Source of the DNA: Paraphysomonas bandaiensis
Lineage: Eukaryota > Chrysophyceae
Assembly (NCBI GenBank): GCA_965644295.1
Contig: CBFFRP010000297.1
Coordinates: 992,001-1,056,000, forward strand
Reading direction: 5' to 3'
DNA: 64,000 bases
A program made the position numbers and the translations under genes. Position 1 is the stretch's first letter. Every line of letters starts with the position of its first letter. Below are positions 54,411-63,330 of this stretch, in pieces. The notes beneath the pieces were generated by a model, which was not told the origin of the DNA, did no database searches, and worked only from the letters and a program-made list of their open reading frames with translations.

Positions 54411-54569
54411 ATGAAAAGTAACACACCTGACAACATGGATAAAATGGATAATATTTTAAAGGATAATAAAAAAGTTATAAAAATAGTTTTGAAATTGAAA
54501 AATCCACCCAATCTATCCAGCATGAATAAGAAGAGAAGGAAGACAACTTCTAGATCTTCAAAAGACTAA
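54411..54569 (+). CDS. Small basic protein of the viral segment
   Basis: 52 codons from ATG at 54411 to TAA at 54567. The product is Lys/Asn-rich and ends in a strongly basic tail (MNKKRRKTTSRSSKD). The start is preceded by TTTATACA, in the style of the other viral starts, and upstream lie three or four imperfect copies of ACTATACTTTAAATA (about 54296-54385). The coding nature is plausible rather than certain. A DNA-condensing or nuclear-targeted peptide could be imagined from charge alone. Confidence 0.45.
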   Translation: MKSNTPDNMDKMDNILKDNKKVIKIVLKLKNPPNLSSMNKKRRKTTSRSSKD

Positions 54570-54653
54570 AGAGTGTGTCGAATGTGAAAAAGTGATAACG
54601 ATTATAAAGCACACTCACACGCAAAAAACAATATACAAAATGGAACAGAGAGT

Positions 54654-55082
54654 TTATATGTCTACTTTTACATTCTCTCTATAGACTGTTATAACATTGC
54701 TTCTTTCATTGAGAACTTGTTTCTTTAGTTTCTTTGGTTTCTTGTCAGTTTCTTTCTTGATTGCTTCTTTTACTTTCGTTTTATCATTAAGACAAGGAAC
54801 AGTGTTTATATAGTGCTTTAACTTTTCAATTGCTTCATCTTTTGATTTAAACTCTTCAATAATTACCATGTTACAACGCTTAACACCTTTTAAACTGAAT
54901 AATTTGAATACTGGATGTGCAAAATCTCCGTTTTTGTCATAACGATGCGTCATATACCTCTTTTTTAGGTAGAAATAATAAAATTTATAAGATTTTTTTG
55001 TTGATACTCCAAAATAGCAGTTTTTTGAGTTTCTATGACCTTGATATTGAATTCTATAGATAACATACATATATATATACAT
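54654..55082 (-). CDS. GIY-YIG-like endonuclease domain protein
   Basis: 142 codons; Met5 (55070) is an alternative start. The first 100 residues fit a diverged GIY-YIG fold: YVIYRI, then CYFGVS for the second motif, KKRYMTHR with the conserved Arg, HPVFKLFSLKG, and MVIIEEFKSKDEAIEKLKHYI with the family's Glu. A Lys-rich tail follows. GIY-YIG enzymes cut DNA in homing elements and are frequent in large DNA viruses and PLVs. The match is by pattern, and the second Tyr of YIG is present as YFG. It is the last gene of a three-gene minus-strand set. Confidence 0.5.
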   Translation of the reverse strand: MYIYMYVIYRIQYQGHRNSKNCYFGVSTKKSYKFYYFYLKKRYMTHRYDKNGDFAHPVFKLFSLKGVKRCNMVIIEEFKSKDEAIEKLKHYINTVPCLNDKTKVKEAIKKETDKKPKKLKKQVLNERSNVITVYRENVKVDI

Positions 55083-55136
55083 ATGTTAGATAAAAATATT
55101 ACTCTGTTGTTGAGTCAATCTGATATTAACATGAAA

Positions 55137-55592
55137 TTAATGAATATAAGTTTCACTTAATTTATTATTTAGTTTTGCAAATTCAATTCTTTGTTCTTCA
55201 ACACTTTTAATTTGTGATGGTATACATGTAAATACATCAATAATGTCTAAGAAATACAATCCATTTGAATGAAACCATTCCATATTAGCTTTATAAACAG
55301 AATGATGACAACGAAATTTATTATACTTTGAATCTTTTGAAACATAATATTTTCCATTGCTTGCATTATAATTACTTAAATCATCAATTTCAAAAGATTT
55401 TTCTTTATACATTGTCATTGAATCAGATAGTGCACAATATACATATTTGTCATATAAACTTTCATTATTTAAATAGTCTTCAAGAGGTAATATGTATAAG
55501 TAAGAGTTAGAATCAAACATAACATGAGGTGATGTTTTTAAAATTTCTTCATCTTCATTGGAATGAATAATTAATTTGATGCATTTAATCAT
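55137..55592 (-). CDS. Unknown viral protein
   Basis: 151 codons from ATG at 55592, which directly follows TTATTATTATATAAG. The product is acidic and Tyr/Ser-rich with a regular alternation of strands and helices. I recognise no motif; FRCHHSVYKANMEW contains a His pair. It lies between the GIY-YIG-like gene and the discoidin-type gene on the same strand. Confidence 0.65.
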   Translation of the reverse strand: MIKCIKLIIHSNEDEEILKTSPHVMFDSNSYLYILPLEDYLNNESLYDKYVYCALSDSMTMYKEKSFEIDDLSNYNASNGKYYVSKDSKYNKFRCHHSVYKANMEWFHSNGLYFLDIIDVFTCIPSQIKSVEEQRIEFAKLNNKLSETYIH

Positions 55593-55644
55593 CTTATATA
55601 ATAATAACTTATATTTTATTTTTAAAAAACTTATTTATAAAATA

Positions 55645-56445
55645 TTACTCTGTTGTTGAGTCGAGACTCCATGTATCTCCCGTTAATCTGAAATTGATAG
55701 TATTGAACATACTATAACCTGCTGATGCGATAACAATCCTTATATATGAATATCTCTTTGTCGTTGTCACTGATTCAGTAAATAAAGTTGAATCTTGAGT
55801 TCCTGGAAATGCGACATCATCTATATAATTCCATGTTGAGCCATCATCAGAGCCCAATATATAACAAGCTTTCATTGTTCTCTCTTGTGGTGTGCTTCTC
55901 TCTTGAGTTGATATAGATGTTAAACGAATCTTATAAGGTAATTGAACTTGAACCCATTCACCGTCGATTGTTTGATTAGTGTCGTAGGTTGTTGAAAAGT
56001 AATAGTTTGTTCCATTGCTACCAATATAATTACCTGTTGTTCCGTCATAAGCTTCACCAGAAGGCATGGTATGTAAAACGCCGTCTCTGTAATTGTCTAT
56101 ACCATTCGGACCACTGTTATATCTGTTATTACCCCAGAATGTATCATCACTGTCATCAAATAGTAAGTTACATGAATTTAAAGGATCGGCTGTTCTATAT
56201 CTACCATATGAAGAACAAATCAAATTATAATCTCCATTAGCGTAAGCAGTTGAACCACTTCCACCAGAATAAGACTTTGTAATGTGAGTGTCAAATACAT
56301 CTTGACCGTTAAAAGCAGTTGGAAGACCTGTAAACGATGTAGGGAAAGTAACATTTGTTTGATATTGTGTATTTGTGACACCTCCTTCTGTAACTTTGTA
56401 TTTGTTGATGTGATTAGCAATGTTGATAATAGAAGATAATGACAT
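55645..56445 (-). CDS. Discoidin (F5/8C)-type galactose-binding-like protein, probable virion adhesin
   Basis: 266 codons from ATG at 56445. The C-terminal 130 residues match the F5/8 type C fold: GEWVQVQLPYKIRLTSISTQ, then ACYILGSDDGSTWNYIDDVA, then RYSYIRIVIASAG and FNTINFRLTG. The N-terminal 90 residues are Thr/Ser/Gly-rich and lead in with a helix (SIINIANHINKYKV). In viruses such domains sit on fibres or spikes and bind sugars or lipids on the host surface, so attachment is inferred. The gene is divergent from the fibre-like gene at 56496, sharing 50 bp of AT-only promoter. Confidence 0.75.
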   Translation of the reverse strand: MSLSSIINIANHINKYKVTEGGVTNTQYQTNVTFPTSFTGLPTAFNGQDVFDTHITKSYSGGSGSTAYANGDYNLICSSYGRYRTADPLNSCNLLFDDSDDTFWGNNRYNSGPNGIDNYRDGVLHTMPSGEAYDGTTGNYIGSNGTNYYFSTTYDTNQTIDGEWVQVQLPYKIRLTSISTQERSTPQERTMKACYILGSDDGSTWNYIDDVAFPGTQDSTLFTESVTTTKRYSYIRIVIASAGYSMFNTINFRLTGDTWSLDSTTE

Positions 56446-56495
56446 TGTATATATATATATATGTTAGAAATAATTATATAATGTATTATTATATA
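56446..56495. promoter_or_regulatory. Bidirectional AT-only viral promoter
   Basis: The 50 bp between the divergent adhesin genes is almost entirely A/T. Toward + it ends ATTATTATATA next to the ATG at 56496; toward - it reads TATATATATATACA next to the ATG at 56445. Confidence 0.65.
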
Positions 56496-57548
56496 ATGAG
56501 TATTTATCCAAAGCCGAAACCTTCAAATGGAGTGTTCAATCCTTCAAATTACACATATATAAAAGATAGCATTGTTGATATTGACTTAACAGGATACATT
56601 CAAAAGAGTGGAGATGTTATGAGTGGAACACTTGTTACACCATCTTTAAACTTATATGGAGATGGACAATTGTCATTCAATGATAACTCAATACAAACAA
56701 CAGCAATGACAGATAGTTTGAAAGCAGATATTGAAACTAGCAAAACAAAGACAACTAATCTAGCTTATGATGGAACGAATACATCAATCTCTGGAAGTGT
56801 AGAAGTATCAAAAATAATATTTCCTGATTCAAGTGAACAAACTGTAGCATTCACAAATGGATTGAAAACGACATATGATAACTATGAAACAAACAAACAA
56901 GATTTAATAACATCAGGAAACAGAATAGATTGTAGTTTGATAGGAAATGGACTAATAACAAATAATGAGTTAGATAAACTAAACAATGTTTCATCAAATA
57001 TTCAAAATCAATTGGATGCTTTAGGACATGGACTAGGAAGTATATCAAAAACTTATGAATTTGACAAAGGTGAAATGATAGGTTATAATTCAACGAATAT
57101 GACTAATGGTAATATATCTGGAATAGTAAGCGTTGGATCTGGTGTTTTATATGCATCACATAATCCAACTCACACATCAGAATATAATATATTAGCCCCA
57201 TATATTCCGCCTGTTGATGATTTCTTTGATTCATTCGGATATATAAAAAAGTTAGGTAGATATTTAGTTATTCATCAATGGGAATTAGGAACACTTGAAT
57301 CTATAAATCATTTCTTTACTCACATTGAATTACATAAAAATGATGTTTTGCATAAGAAGTCTCGGGTATCGGGTGAACACTGGAATTCTAATCGTGGTTC
57401 TATTGAATACATCACTGGTGAAACTACATTTTATATTACAGTGGATGAGTTATCAACATATTCACTATTCTTTAAGACTGATTATGATTTTGACGGTGCA
57501 AACAGTGATACAGTTTTAAAATCAACTATAGAGATAGTTCAAATATAA
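56496..57548 (+). CDS. Fibre-like virion protein
   Basis: 350 codons when started at the ATG (56496) that follows ATTATTATATA; a start at 56439 would add 19 residues and overlap the divergent gene. Residues 30-130 have the repeating short-strand pattern of trimeric viral fibres (DVMSGTLVTPSLNLYGDG, QLSFNDNSIQTTA, SVEVSKIIFPDSSEQTVAF). A helical region (NELDKLNNVSSNIQNQLDAL) leads to a globular beta-rich C-terminal head. Such proteins usually carry host-binding heads on the vertex. No specific family is assigned. Confidence 0.7.
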   Translation: MSIYPKPKPSNGVFNPSNYTYIKDSIVDIDLTGYIQKSGDVMSGTLVTPSLNLYGDGQLSFNDNSIQTTAMTDSLKADIETSKTKTTNLAYDGTNTSISGSVEVSKIIFPDSSEQTVAFTNGLKTTYDNYETNKQDLITSGNRIDCSLIGNGLITNNELDKLNNVSSNIQNQLDALGHGLGSISKTYEFDKGEMIGYNSTNMTNGNISGIVSVGSGVLYASHNPTHTSEYNILAPYIPPVDDFFDSFGYIKKLGRYLVIHQWELGTLESINHFFTHIELHKNDVLHKKSRVSGEHWNSNRGSIEYITGETTFYITVDELSTYSLFFKTDYDFDGANSDTVLKSTIEIVQI

Positions 57549-57594
57549 AAGAATCAATATATTTTTCTAAACAATGTTATATATACAGTATAAG

Positions 57595-58290
57595 ATGGTT
57601 GATATAGTAAATTTTTATGAATTAGATGAAGTGAAAGCCTTTCAAACAGAAGCTATCAATCCTAACTATGGAAAACATGGAATCAAAGTTCCTTTCAGAA
57701 TGTTAATCGTTGGAGCATCTGGAGCAGGTAAGTCGAATATCGTTTTGAATATGATTCGTGTTATGAATAATACTTTTCACAAGATTATATTATACACAAG
57801 GAACAAGAAGGAGCCATTATACGAATACTTAGAAAGTAAGTTAGAAGACAATGATGACTTATTTGAAGTTCACGAAGGTTTAGAGCATTTAAGAAAAGTG
57901 AATATTGACAAAGAGTATTTCGGACAAACATTAATAATATTTGATGACTTAGTCAATGAGAAGAATCAAGATATAATAGGTGAAATGTTCTTAAGAGGTC
58001 GTAAAATTGGTGTATCATTGATATATTTGACTCAGAAATACGCACAAGTTCCAACACTAGTTAGAGAGCAATTAAACTATTTGATAATGAAGAAGATATC
58101 AGGCAAAAGAGATATAACATATTTGATGAGAAATCACGCTTTAAGTGGAGATATTAAACAACTTTTAAATATGTATAAGTATTGTGTAAACAAAGACATA
58201 ACGAACTTTTTATTAATTGATTTAGAAGCACCAAGTGAGAGAGCATTCAGAAAGAACTTTAATGAAATCTTGAATATAGAAGCATTTTAA
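57595..58290 (+). CDS. DNA-packaging ATPase, FtsK/HerA (A32-like)
   Basis: 231 codons from ATG at 57595; an upstream in-frame ATG at 57574 lies within the AT promoter element. Walker A is GASGAGKS (residues 40-47) and Walker B LIIFDDL with Asp117/118. A sensor-like LIYLTQKY follows about 35 residues later, typical of A32-type ATPases. These pump genomic DNA into preformed capsids. Position just before the capsid block is usual for PLVs and virophages. Length is normal for the family. Confidence 0.9.
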   Translation: MVDIVNFYELDEVKAFQTEAINPNYGKHGIKVPFRMLIVGASGAGKSNIVLNMIRVMNNTFHKIILYTRNKKEPLYEYLESKLEDNDDLFEVHEGLEHLRKVNIDKEYFGQTLIIFDDLVNEKNQDIIGEMFLRGRKIGVSLIYLTQKYAQVPTLVREQLNYLIMKKISGKRDITYLMRNHALSGDIKQLLNMYKYCVNKDITNFLLIDLEAPSERAFRKNFNEILNIEAF

Positions 58291-58324
58291 TAAAATATAA
58301 TGTGTTTGTATTATATATAGAAAC

Positions 58325-59725
58325 ATGTTATCAAGTTATGAAATAAGAAGATTAGGTCCAAAGGAAAGAGAAAGATATTTCAGACAAAAGGAACTAAACA
58401 ACTTAAAGATATTATCAGACATCAGCAAGAACATATCAGAAGAGCAACAACACATAGAAGAAGGCATTATACCAGAAGTGAGAGATAAAAGAACACTAGC
58501 AGAGAAAGAAGAAGATAATATATTACAATTACAGACAGCACAAAAGAACGCTTTAAAGTTGTTTAAAAATGACGGTAATGAAGCACAAGACTTTTTAAAT
58601 AAATTAAAGAACAGTAGATATAACGATTTTGTTGACTTTAACAAGTATTTTTTAGGCATGTTTTCTTCTTTATCTAATAAGGTTGGTAAACTGCGAGCAC
58701 AAGAAATGTATGATTTTGTTTATAGATATCTTGAAAATCAAAAGAACACATCAGGAATACGAAATCTTCTATCATCAGAACAAGAAGTTGATGCAATAAT
58801 ACGACATTTAACTAATATAGCAGGTATATCAAGAGAAACTAGAAGTGATTTAAATGATAGATTAGAAGCATTACAACAAACTTTAGAATCATTGATTCAG
58901 AAATATGGAGAAAGCAAAGTGAAACAAGCTTATGAAATGTCAGATTTACCTGTCTTTGATGAAGAAGTGGATGAAGACACAATAGTTCCAGAAATACAAA
59001 AGATAGATAAAAAGTCATTAGAAAGTTTCTCAAGACAATTTCAAAGTTATCCAGTTATTGACGATTACGAAGATTCAATATCATCAATAACGAATCAAGA
59101 TGAAGATTTCAGTATTGAAAATGATGATTATGACTTTAGCTTTGACGATGAAAGAGAAGATGATGATGATGATGAAGAGAAAGAAGAGAAAGAGATAAAA
59201 GAAGTAAAAGAAGTATATGATGAAAAGACACAACGAGCCATAAATAAAGTAAACTCAATGACATTAGAAGAAATGAAAGCAATGTCAGGTAATGTAATAA
59301 GATTGATAAGAATATTGAATCAAGGAGGAGATGATTACAGAGATAGTTCAACACGAGTTAATAAAGATGATTTAAACGCTTACAATGAAGTTGCACCACT
59401 CTTTACACCAAGAGGAGGAAAAGCAACTGGAATACAAAAGAAGAGTTTATACAAATTTGTCAAAGACTCAGGAATCAAAACGATAGATAGAGTATTAAGA
59501 GAAAGAATAGCAGAACAAGAAGGAGATGTCGCAGAAGCAAAACAACCGAGAGAACCGAGAAAATTAATTACACGAACTATACACGATATAAGAAGAGAAG
59601 AAGAAGAGAAGAAAAGAAAAGACGATGAAGATGAAGTAGAAGAAGAACCACAAGAAGGTGTTTTAAAAGAAGGTAACGGATTGATGATTAGAAAGATAGG
59701 AAGTATGAAAGTTAGATTCGGTTAA
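58325..59725 (+). CDS. Unknown large charged viral protein
   Basis: 466 codons from ATG at 58325. It starts MLSSYEIRRLGPKERERYF. The N-terminal half is helical and coiled-coil-like. Residues about 250-300 are an acidic stretch (EREDDDDDEEKEEKE), and the C-terminus is basic and ends GLMIRKIGSMKVRFG. The gene is flanked by the ATPase and capsid genes, so a virion or assembly role is likely. The charge pattern would suit a scaffold or internal protein. I recognise no family. Confidence 0.8.
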   Translation: MLSSYEIRRLGPKERERYFRQKELNNLKILSDISKNISEEQQHIEEGIIPEVRDKRTLAEKEEDNILQLQTAQKNALKLFKNDGNEAQDFLNKLKNSRYNDFVDFNKYFLGMFSSLSNKVGKLRAQEMYDFVYRYLENQKNTSGIRNLLSSEQEVDAIIRHLTNIAGISRETRSDLNDRLEALQQTLESLIQKYGESKVKQAYEMSDLPVFDEEVDEDTIVPEIQKIDKKSLESFSRQFQSYPVIDDYEDSISSITNQDEDFSIENDDYDFSFDDEREDDDDDEEKEEKEIKEVKEVYDEKTQRAINKVNSMTLEEMKAMSGNVIRLIRILNQGGDDYRDSSTRVNKDDLNAYNEVAPLFTPRGGKATGIQKKSLYKFVKDSGIKTIDRVLRERIAEQEGDVAEAKQPREPRKLITRTIHDIRREEEEKKRKDDEDEVEEEPQEGVLKEGNGLMIRKIGSMKVRFG

Positions 59726-59774
59726 TATTCAATAGTATAAAATATAATATAATATAATAGTATATTATAGAATA

Positions 59775-60233
59775 ATGACAATTAAAAAGAACTATAAAAA
59801 GTTTTACAAACTACAAATCAATGTAATGAAGCTATTAGACAATAAGTTAATGATATTGTATGAGACAGGGTCACCTTTCAGCAGATATATAAAGACACGA
59901 ACAATAAGTCCAGAGTTTGCGAGTGTGTTGTTAAACTTGATAGACACAAATGAACTGAACTATGAAACGATAAAACGACTAACAGAAGAAGAGAAGAAGT
60001 TATTTAACATCATAATGACACAATCAGGAGCAAAGACAGAATTGAAATACAAAGAACCAGAACTAACGGAAGAAGATCTGTTAAAGAGATTTGAACTATT
60101 ACAAGCTAGTATAAGAGCAGGAAACAATAGCAATGAAGTATTAAAAGAAGGAATAGACATATTGAAAAGATTAAATAAGTTAGGTAGAATTGATGATGAC
60201 CAGTTAACAGAAATTTTGGAGAGTTTAGAATAA
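59775..60233 (+). CDS. Unknown small helical viral protein
   Basis: 152 codons from ATG at 59775, preceded by AGTATATTATAGAATA. It is entirely helical, Lys/Glu/Leu-rich, and contains a KEPELTEEDLLKRFELLQ stretch. No motif was recognised. It lies in the morphogenesis block and is 50 bp from its upstream neighbour. Confidence 0.75.
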   Translation: MTIKKNYKKFYKLQINVMKLLDNKLMILYETGSPFSRYIKTRTISPEFASVLLNLIDTNELNYETIKRLTEEEKKLFNIIMTQSGAKTELKYKEPELTEEDLLKRFELLQASIRAGNNSNEVLKEGIDILKRLNKLGRIDDDQLTEILESLE

Positions 60234-60270
60234 CTATTTGTAAAATTATTATATAAGTAAATATTATATA

Positions 60271-61158
60271 ATGTCAGACACAAATTATAACTACAACACA
60301 ATTATATTAAACAAAAACAATATAGTTCCAGGTTCAAAGAATTCAGTGTTCAAATATACTTTCAATCAATCATTAAGACTAAACAATTGTTCACTAGCTA
60401 TTCAAAGTATCAATATGTATTACAGTTGGTTTAACATATCAGACTATTTCAGAAATAACAAGTTTTCATATGTATGGTTTGACAATGCAGGAGAATTGAA
60501 CACAACTATAGATATAACAATTCCAGACGGCTATTATACAGTTGAATTATTGAATAAGTTTTTACAATCTGAATTAGAGAAAAGAGGTCATTACTTGGTT
60601 CAAGAAAGCACGGGAGATTTTGCTTATCACATAGAATTCATTTCAAATGTAAGTTATTATTCAGTTCAATTGAATGTGTATGCAATGATGACAGAAGCTC
60701 AAGCAGGGACAGATTTCGTTAAAGGTTCAGAGACTTGGTCTTATCCTTCAACAGCCACAACACCTCAACTAGTTGTTTCAAATTCTTCTTCATTTGGAGA
60801 CTTAATAGGATATTCTAATGGAACATATCCATCAACAGCGTCAAGCACAAATACAACTTTTCTGTCAGATAAGACGCCGAATATGACGCCTGTTAGCTCT
60901 ATAAATGTCGTTTGTTCAATGACAACTCAAAACGGCTTTAGTAATCCTGATGGACTGTTATATTCATTTACAAGTGGTAGTGTTGAATTTGGAGGTATGA
61001 TAGACAGAGAACCAAAAACGGAGTCTTTTGTTAAGGTGAGAGATGGTTTATATTCAAGCTTTACAATAGAACTATATGACCAAGACATGAGAAGATTAGA
61101 TATAAGAGACGCTGAAACGGTTATAATGTTAATTATTAAGAGTCCTGATGAAGATTAA
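60271..61158 (+). CDS. Penton-type minor capsid protein
   Basis: 295 codons from ATG at 60271, which directly follows AAATATTATATA. The N-terminal block (NNIVPGSKNSVFKYTF, then LRLNNCSLAIQSINMYYSWFNI) resembles the conserved start of PLV minor capsid proteins. It is followed by FSYVWFDNAG, a long beta-rich body and a C-terminal DLRDAETVIMLIIKSPDED-like end, consistent with a single jelly roll. In this virus class the protein forms pentons at the capsid vertices. It sits two genes upstream of the major capsid gene, as expected. The assignment is from pattern and synteny. Confidence 0.72.
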   Translation: MSDTNYNYNTIILNKNNIVPGSKNSVFKYTFNQSLRLNNCSLAIQSINMYYSWFNISDYFRNNKFSYVWFDNAGELNTTIDITIPDGYYTVELLNKFLQSELEKRGHYLVQESTGDFAYHIEFISNVSYYSVQLNVYAMMTEAQAGTDFVKGSETWSYPSTATTPQLVVSNSSSFGDLIGYSNGTYPSTASSTNTTFLSDKTPNMTPVSSINVVCSMTTQNGFSNPDGLLYSFTSGSVEFGGMIDREPKTESFVKVRDGLYSSFTIELYDQDMRRLDIRDAETVIMLIIKSPDED

Positions 61159-61199
61159 AACGATATAGTATATTTTTTTATATAATACTATTATATAAG

Positions 61200-61514
61200 A
61201 TGTCATATTATAAAATGATTGGTGGAAGAATGAGAAGACAAGTTCTTCCTTCATATGAAGAGTTAATACAAGAAGCAACCAAGAAAGAAGATAAGATAAA
61301 AGAAGACAGAAGTGTTCCCGTGATTGTTGAACATAAACAGAAAGTAGAAAACATAAAGAAACCTAATATAAGTTTGAGTGATAAACTGATGAGTATCAAA
61401 GTAAAACCAAGAACGGAAGGTAAAGGACAAGAGAGAACCAAAGATGAATTATTTGAAAGTGTAAACAATGTGTCAATGGAAAGATTAAAGAAATTTGCTA
61501 ATTTAAAAGTATAG
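61200..61514 (+). CDS. Unknown small viral protein
   Basis: 104 codons from ATG at 61200, next to ACTATTATATAAG. It is basic, with MIGGRMRRQVLPSYEEL near the N-terminus and a Lys/Glu-rich helix after it. It lies directly upstream of the major capsid gene. No family was recognised; a virion-associated or scaffold peptide is possible. Confidence 0.7.
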   Translation: MSYYKMIGGRMRRQVLPSYEELIQEATKKEDKIKEDRSVPVIVEHKQKVENIKKPNISLSDKLMSIKVKPRTEGKGQERTKDELFESVNNVSMERLKKFANLKV

Positions 61515-61562
61515 AATAATTTATTATAAAATATTTTATAATCTAAGTGTATATTATACAAT

Positions 61563-63263
61563 ATGGACAAGTTAATAGTTGAACAATCTTTTGAAAAAGC
61601 AGAAGAGAATGTAAGTGACTTTGTGGAGTGGGATTATTCTAAATTGAGTGATTCACAAACTTCAGGTAATTATTCAAGCAATCAAACAATATTTGAAACT
61701 ACTACACTCAGTAACAATGGTAAAATAAGTGATTACACGGATGGATTTATGTCAATGCCAATGGTTGATGTTGTGACAGGTAAAAATGGTGGGAATGACA
61801 TTGACTTTACAGCAGCGCACATAAAGGAGAGTGATTTGTTATTATGCAGGAAGAATTCAAGTTTAAATATGATAGATTCAGTATCTATTCAATATCAAAA
61901 TCAAGCAGGAATTCAAGAGACAAGAAATATTAATCAATACTTAATCTTTAAACAACATTCAGAAATGTCATTAGATGATGAATATGTAAACGGACCAACA
62001 ATAGGATACGCTAAAGACACATCGGATTCTTGGAGTTATGACGAAGCAAATGGTTTAATGAATAATAACAACGCTTTAAATCATTTAAATGGTATTGATT
62101 ACATCAATAAATGCAATAAAGGAATGTATGAAAGACAACAAGTTTTTAGTAAGGTTGTTGATACTGCCAATGCATCTAAGAGAGATTCAGTGTTGGGTGA
62201 TAATGATAAAATTAACAACATGAATCGTAGTCATGTTGTGAATGTATCAGTGAATGGTTCAAAGTATAAAGCTTACTATTATACTTTGATTATTCGTCTT
62301 AAAGATCTTTCAAGTATATTTGAAAAATGCCCTCCTATGAAAGGTGGTCTTTTCAAAATAACAGTAAATTTTAATCAGTGTATATTTAAAGTAACTAAAA
62401 CAGATAATGACACACTATCATTTTCTCCAGCAGACTTTAACGGAAGAGGAACAAACCCCTTGATGGTTTCAAGTTCTCAATATAAAACTTTGATAGGTGC
62501 AGCCAACAACGAATCAACGGCAGGTAATGTAATTTGTGGAGGATACACTATACCAGATGGAACAGAACTTACAATTAGTTGTAACATAGCAAAACCTCAA
62601 TTTTACCCACATAATACACTTAATGTCACACCTTGTAAGGAGCAGAACTGTTTTCTTCACATTCCTTCTTATGTAATGAAACCTGCACTTCAGAAAAGAT
62701 ATTTAGAGAGTCCACAAAAACAAGTTATATATAACGATGTTGTTTTATTTCAACTTTTCAATAAGACAGGTCAAATTAATGAACTCATCACAAATGGTTT
62801 ATCATATGCTAAGAGAATGATTATTTGTCCTTTCATTAGTTCATCAGGCAATGGAACGAATCAAATTCACCCGTTTCAATCACCTTTTACAACTGAACCC
62901 GCAACCTGTAGTCCTTATACCATTCAAAACCTTCAAGTTAAAGTATCATCAACAAATCTATATCCCAATCAAATCAATTATTCATATGATATGTTTATGA
63001 GAGAGCTTAACGGCAAATATGGTGTAAACTCTAACTTAACGACTGGTTTATGTAGTTCAAGAATCAATTTAAAAGACTTCATTAATACATACGGTTATAT
63101 CGTAGTTGATTTAAAACGCAAACACACTGACGACGAAAGCGTTCCTTTATCTATTCAACTTGAATGCAATATAACAAGTCCTAAGCCTCTTGATTTTAAT
63201 ATCTTCATTGAACAGGAGAAATCATTCGGACTTGATGTAGCAACAGGAAGAAGAGTAGATTAA
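61563..63263 (+). CDS. Major capsid protein (PLV double jelly-roll type)
   Basis: 566 codons from ATG at 61563. Length and order fit the PLV major capsid family. The N-terminus has the EENVSDFVEWDYSKLSDSQT lead and the YSSNQTIFETTTLSNNGKIS strand pattern. The middle carries GLMNNNNALNHLNG and FEKCPPMKGGLFKITVNFNQ. The second half has CFLHIPSYVMKPALQKRYL, then a strand-rich end FIEQEKSFGLDVATG. The double jelly roll builds the pseudo-hexameric capsomers. The start follows GTATATTATACAAT. The frame is intact with no sign of decay. Confidence 0.88.
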   Translation: MDKLIVEQSFEKAEENVSDFVEWDYSKLSDSQTSGNYSSNQTIFETTTLSNNGKISDYTDGFMSMPMVDVVTGKNGGNDIDFTAAHIKESDLLLCRKNSSLNMIDSVSIQYQNQAGIQETRNINQYLIFKQHSEMSLDDEYVNGPTIGYAKDTSDSWSYDEANGLMNNNNALNHLNGIDYINKCNKGMYERQQVFSKVVDTANASKRDSVLGDNDKINNMNRSHVVNVSVNGSKYKAYYYTLIIRLKDLSSIFEKCPPMKGGLFKITVNFNQCIFKVTKTDNDTLSFSPADFNGRGTNPLMVSSSQYKTLIGAANNESTAGNVICGGYTIPDGTELTISCNIAKPQFYPHNTLNVTPCKEQNCFLHIPSYVMKPALQKRYLESPQKQVIYNDVVLFQLFNKTGQINELITNGLSYAKRMIICPFISSSGNGTNQIHPFQSPFTTEPATCSPYTIQNLQVKVSSTNLYPNQINYSYDMFMRELNGKYGVNSNLTTGLCSSRINLKDFINTYGYIVVDLKRKHTDDESVPLSIQLECNITSPKPLDFNIFIEQEKSFGLDVATGRRVD

Positions 63264-63330
63264 ACAAAAGTTTTTTAACATGATAATATTTAATATAAAC
63301 TAATTATTATCTCAACATAATATATATATA

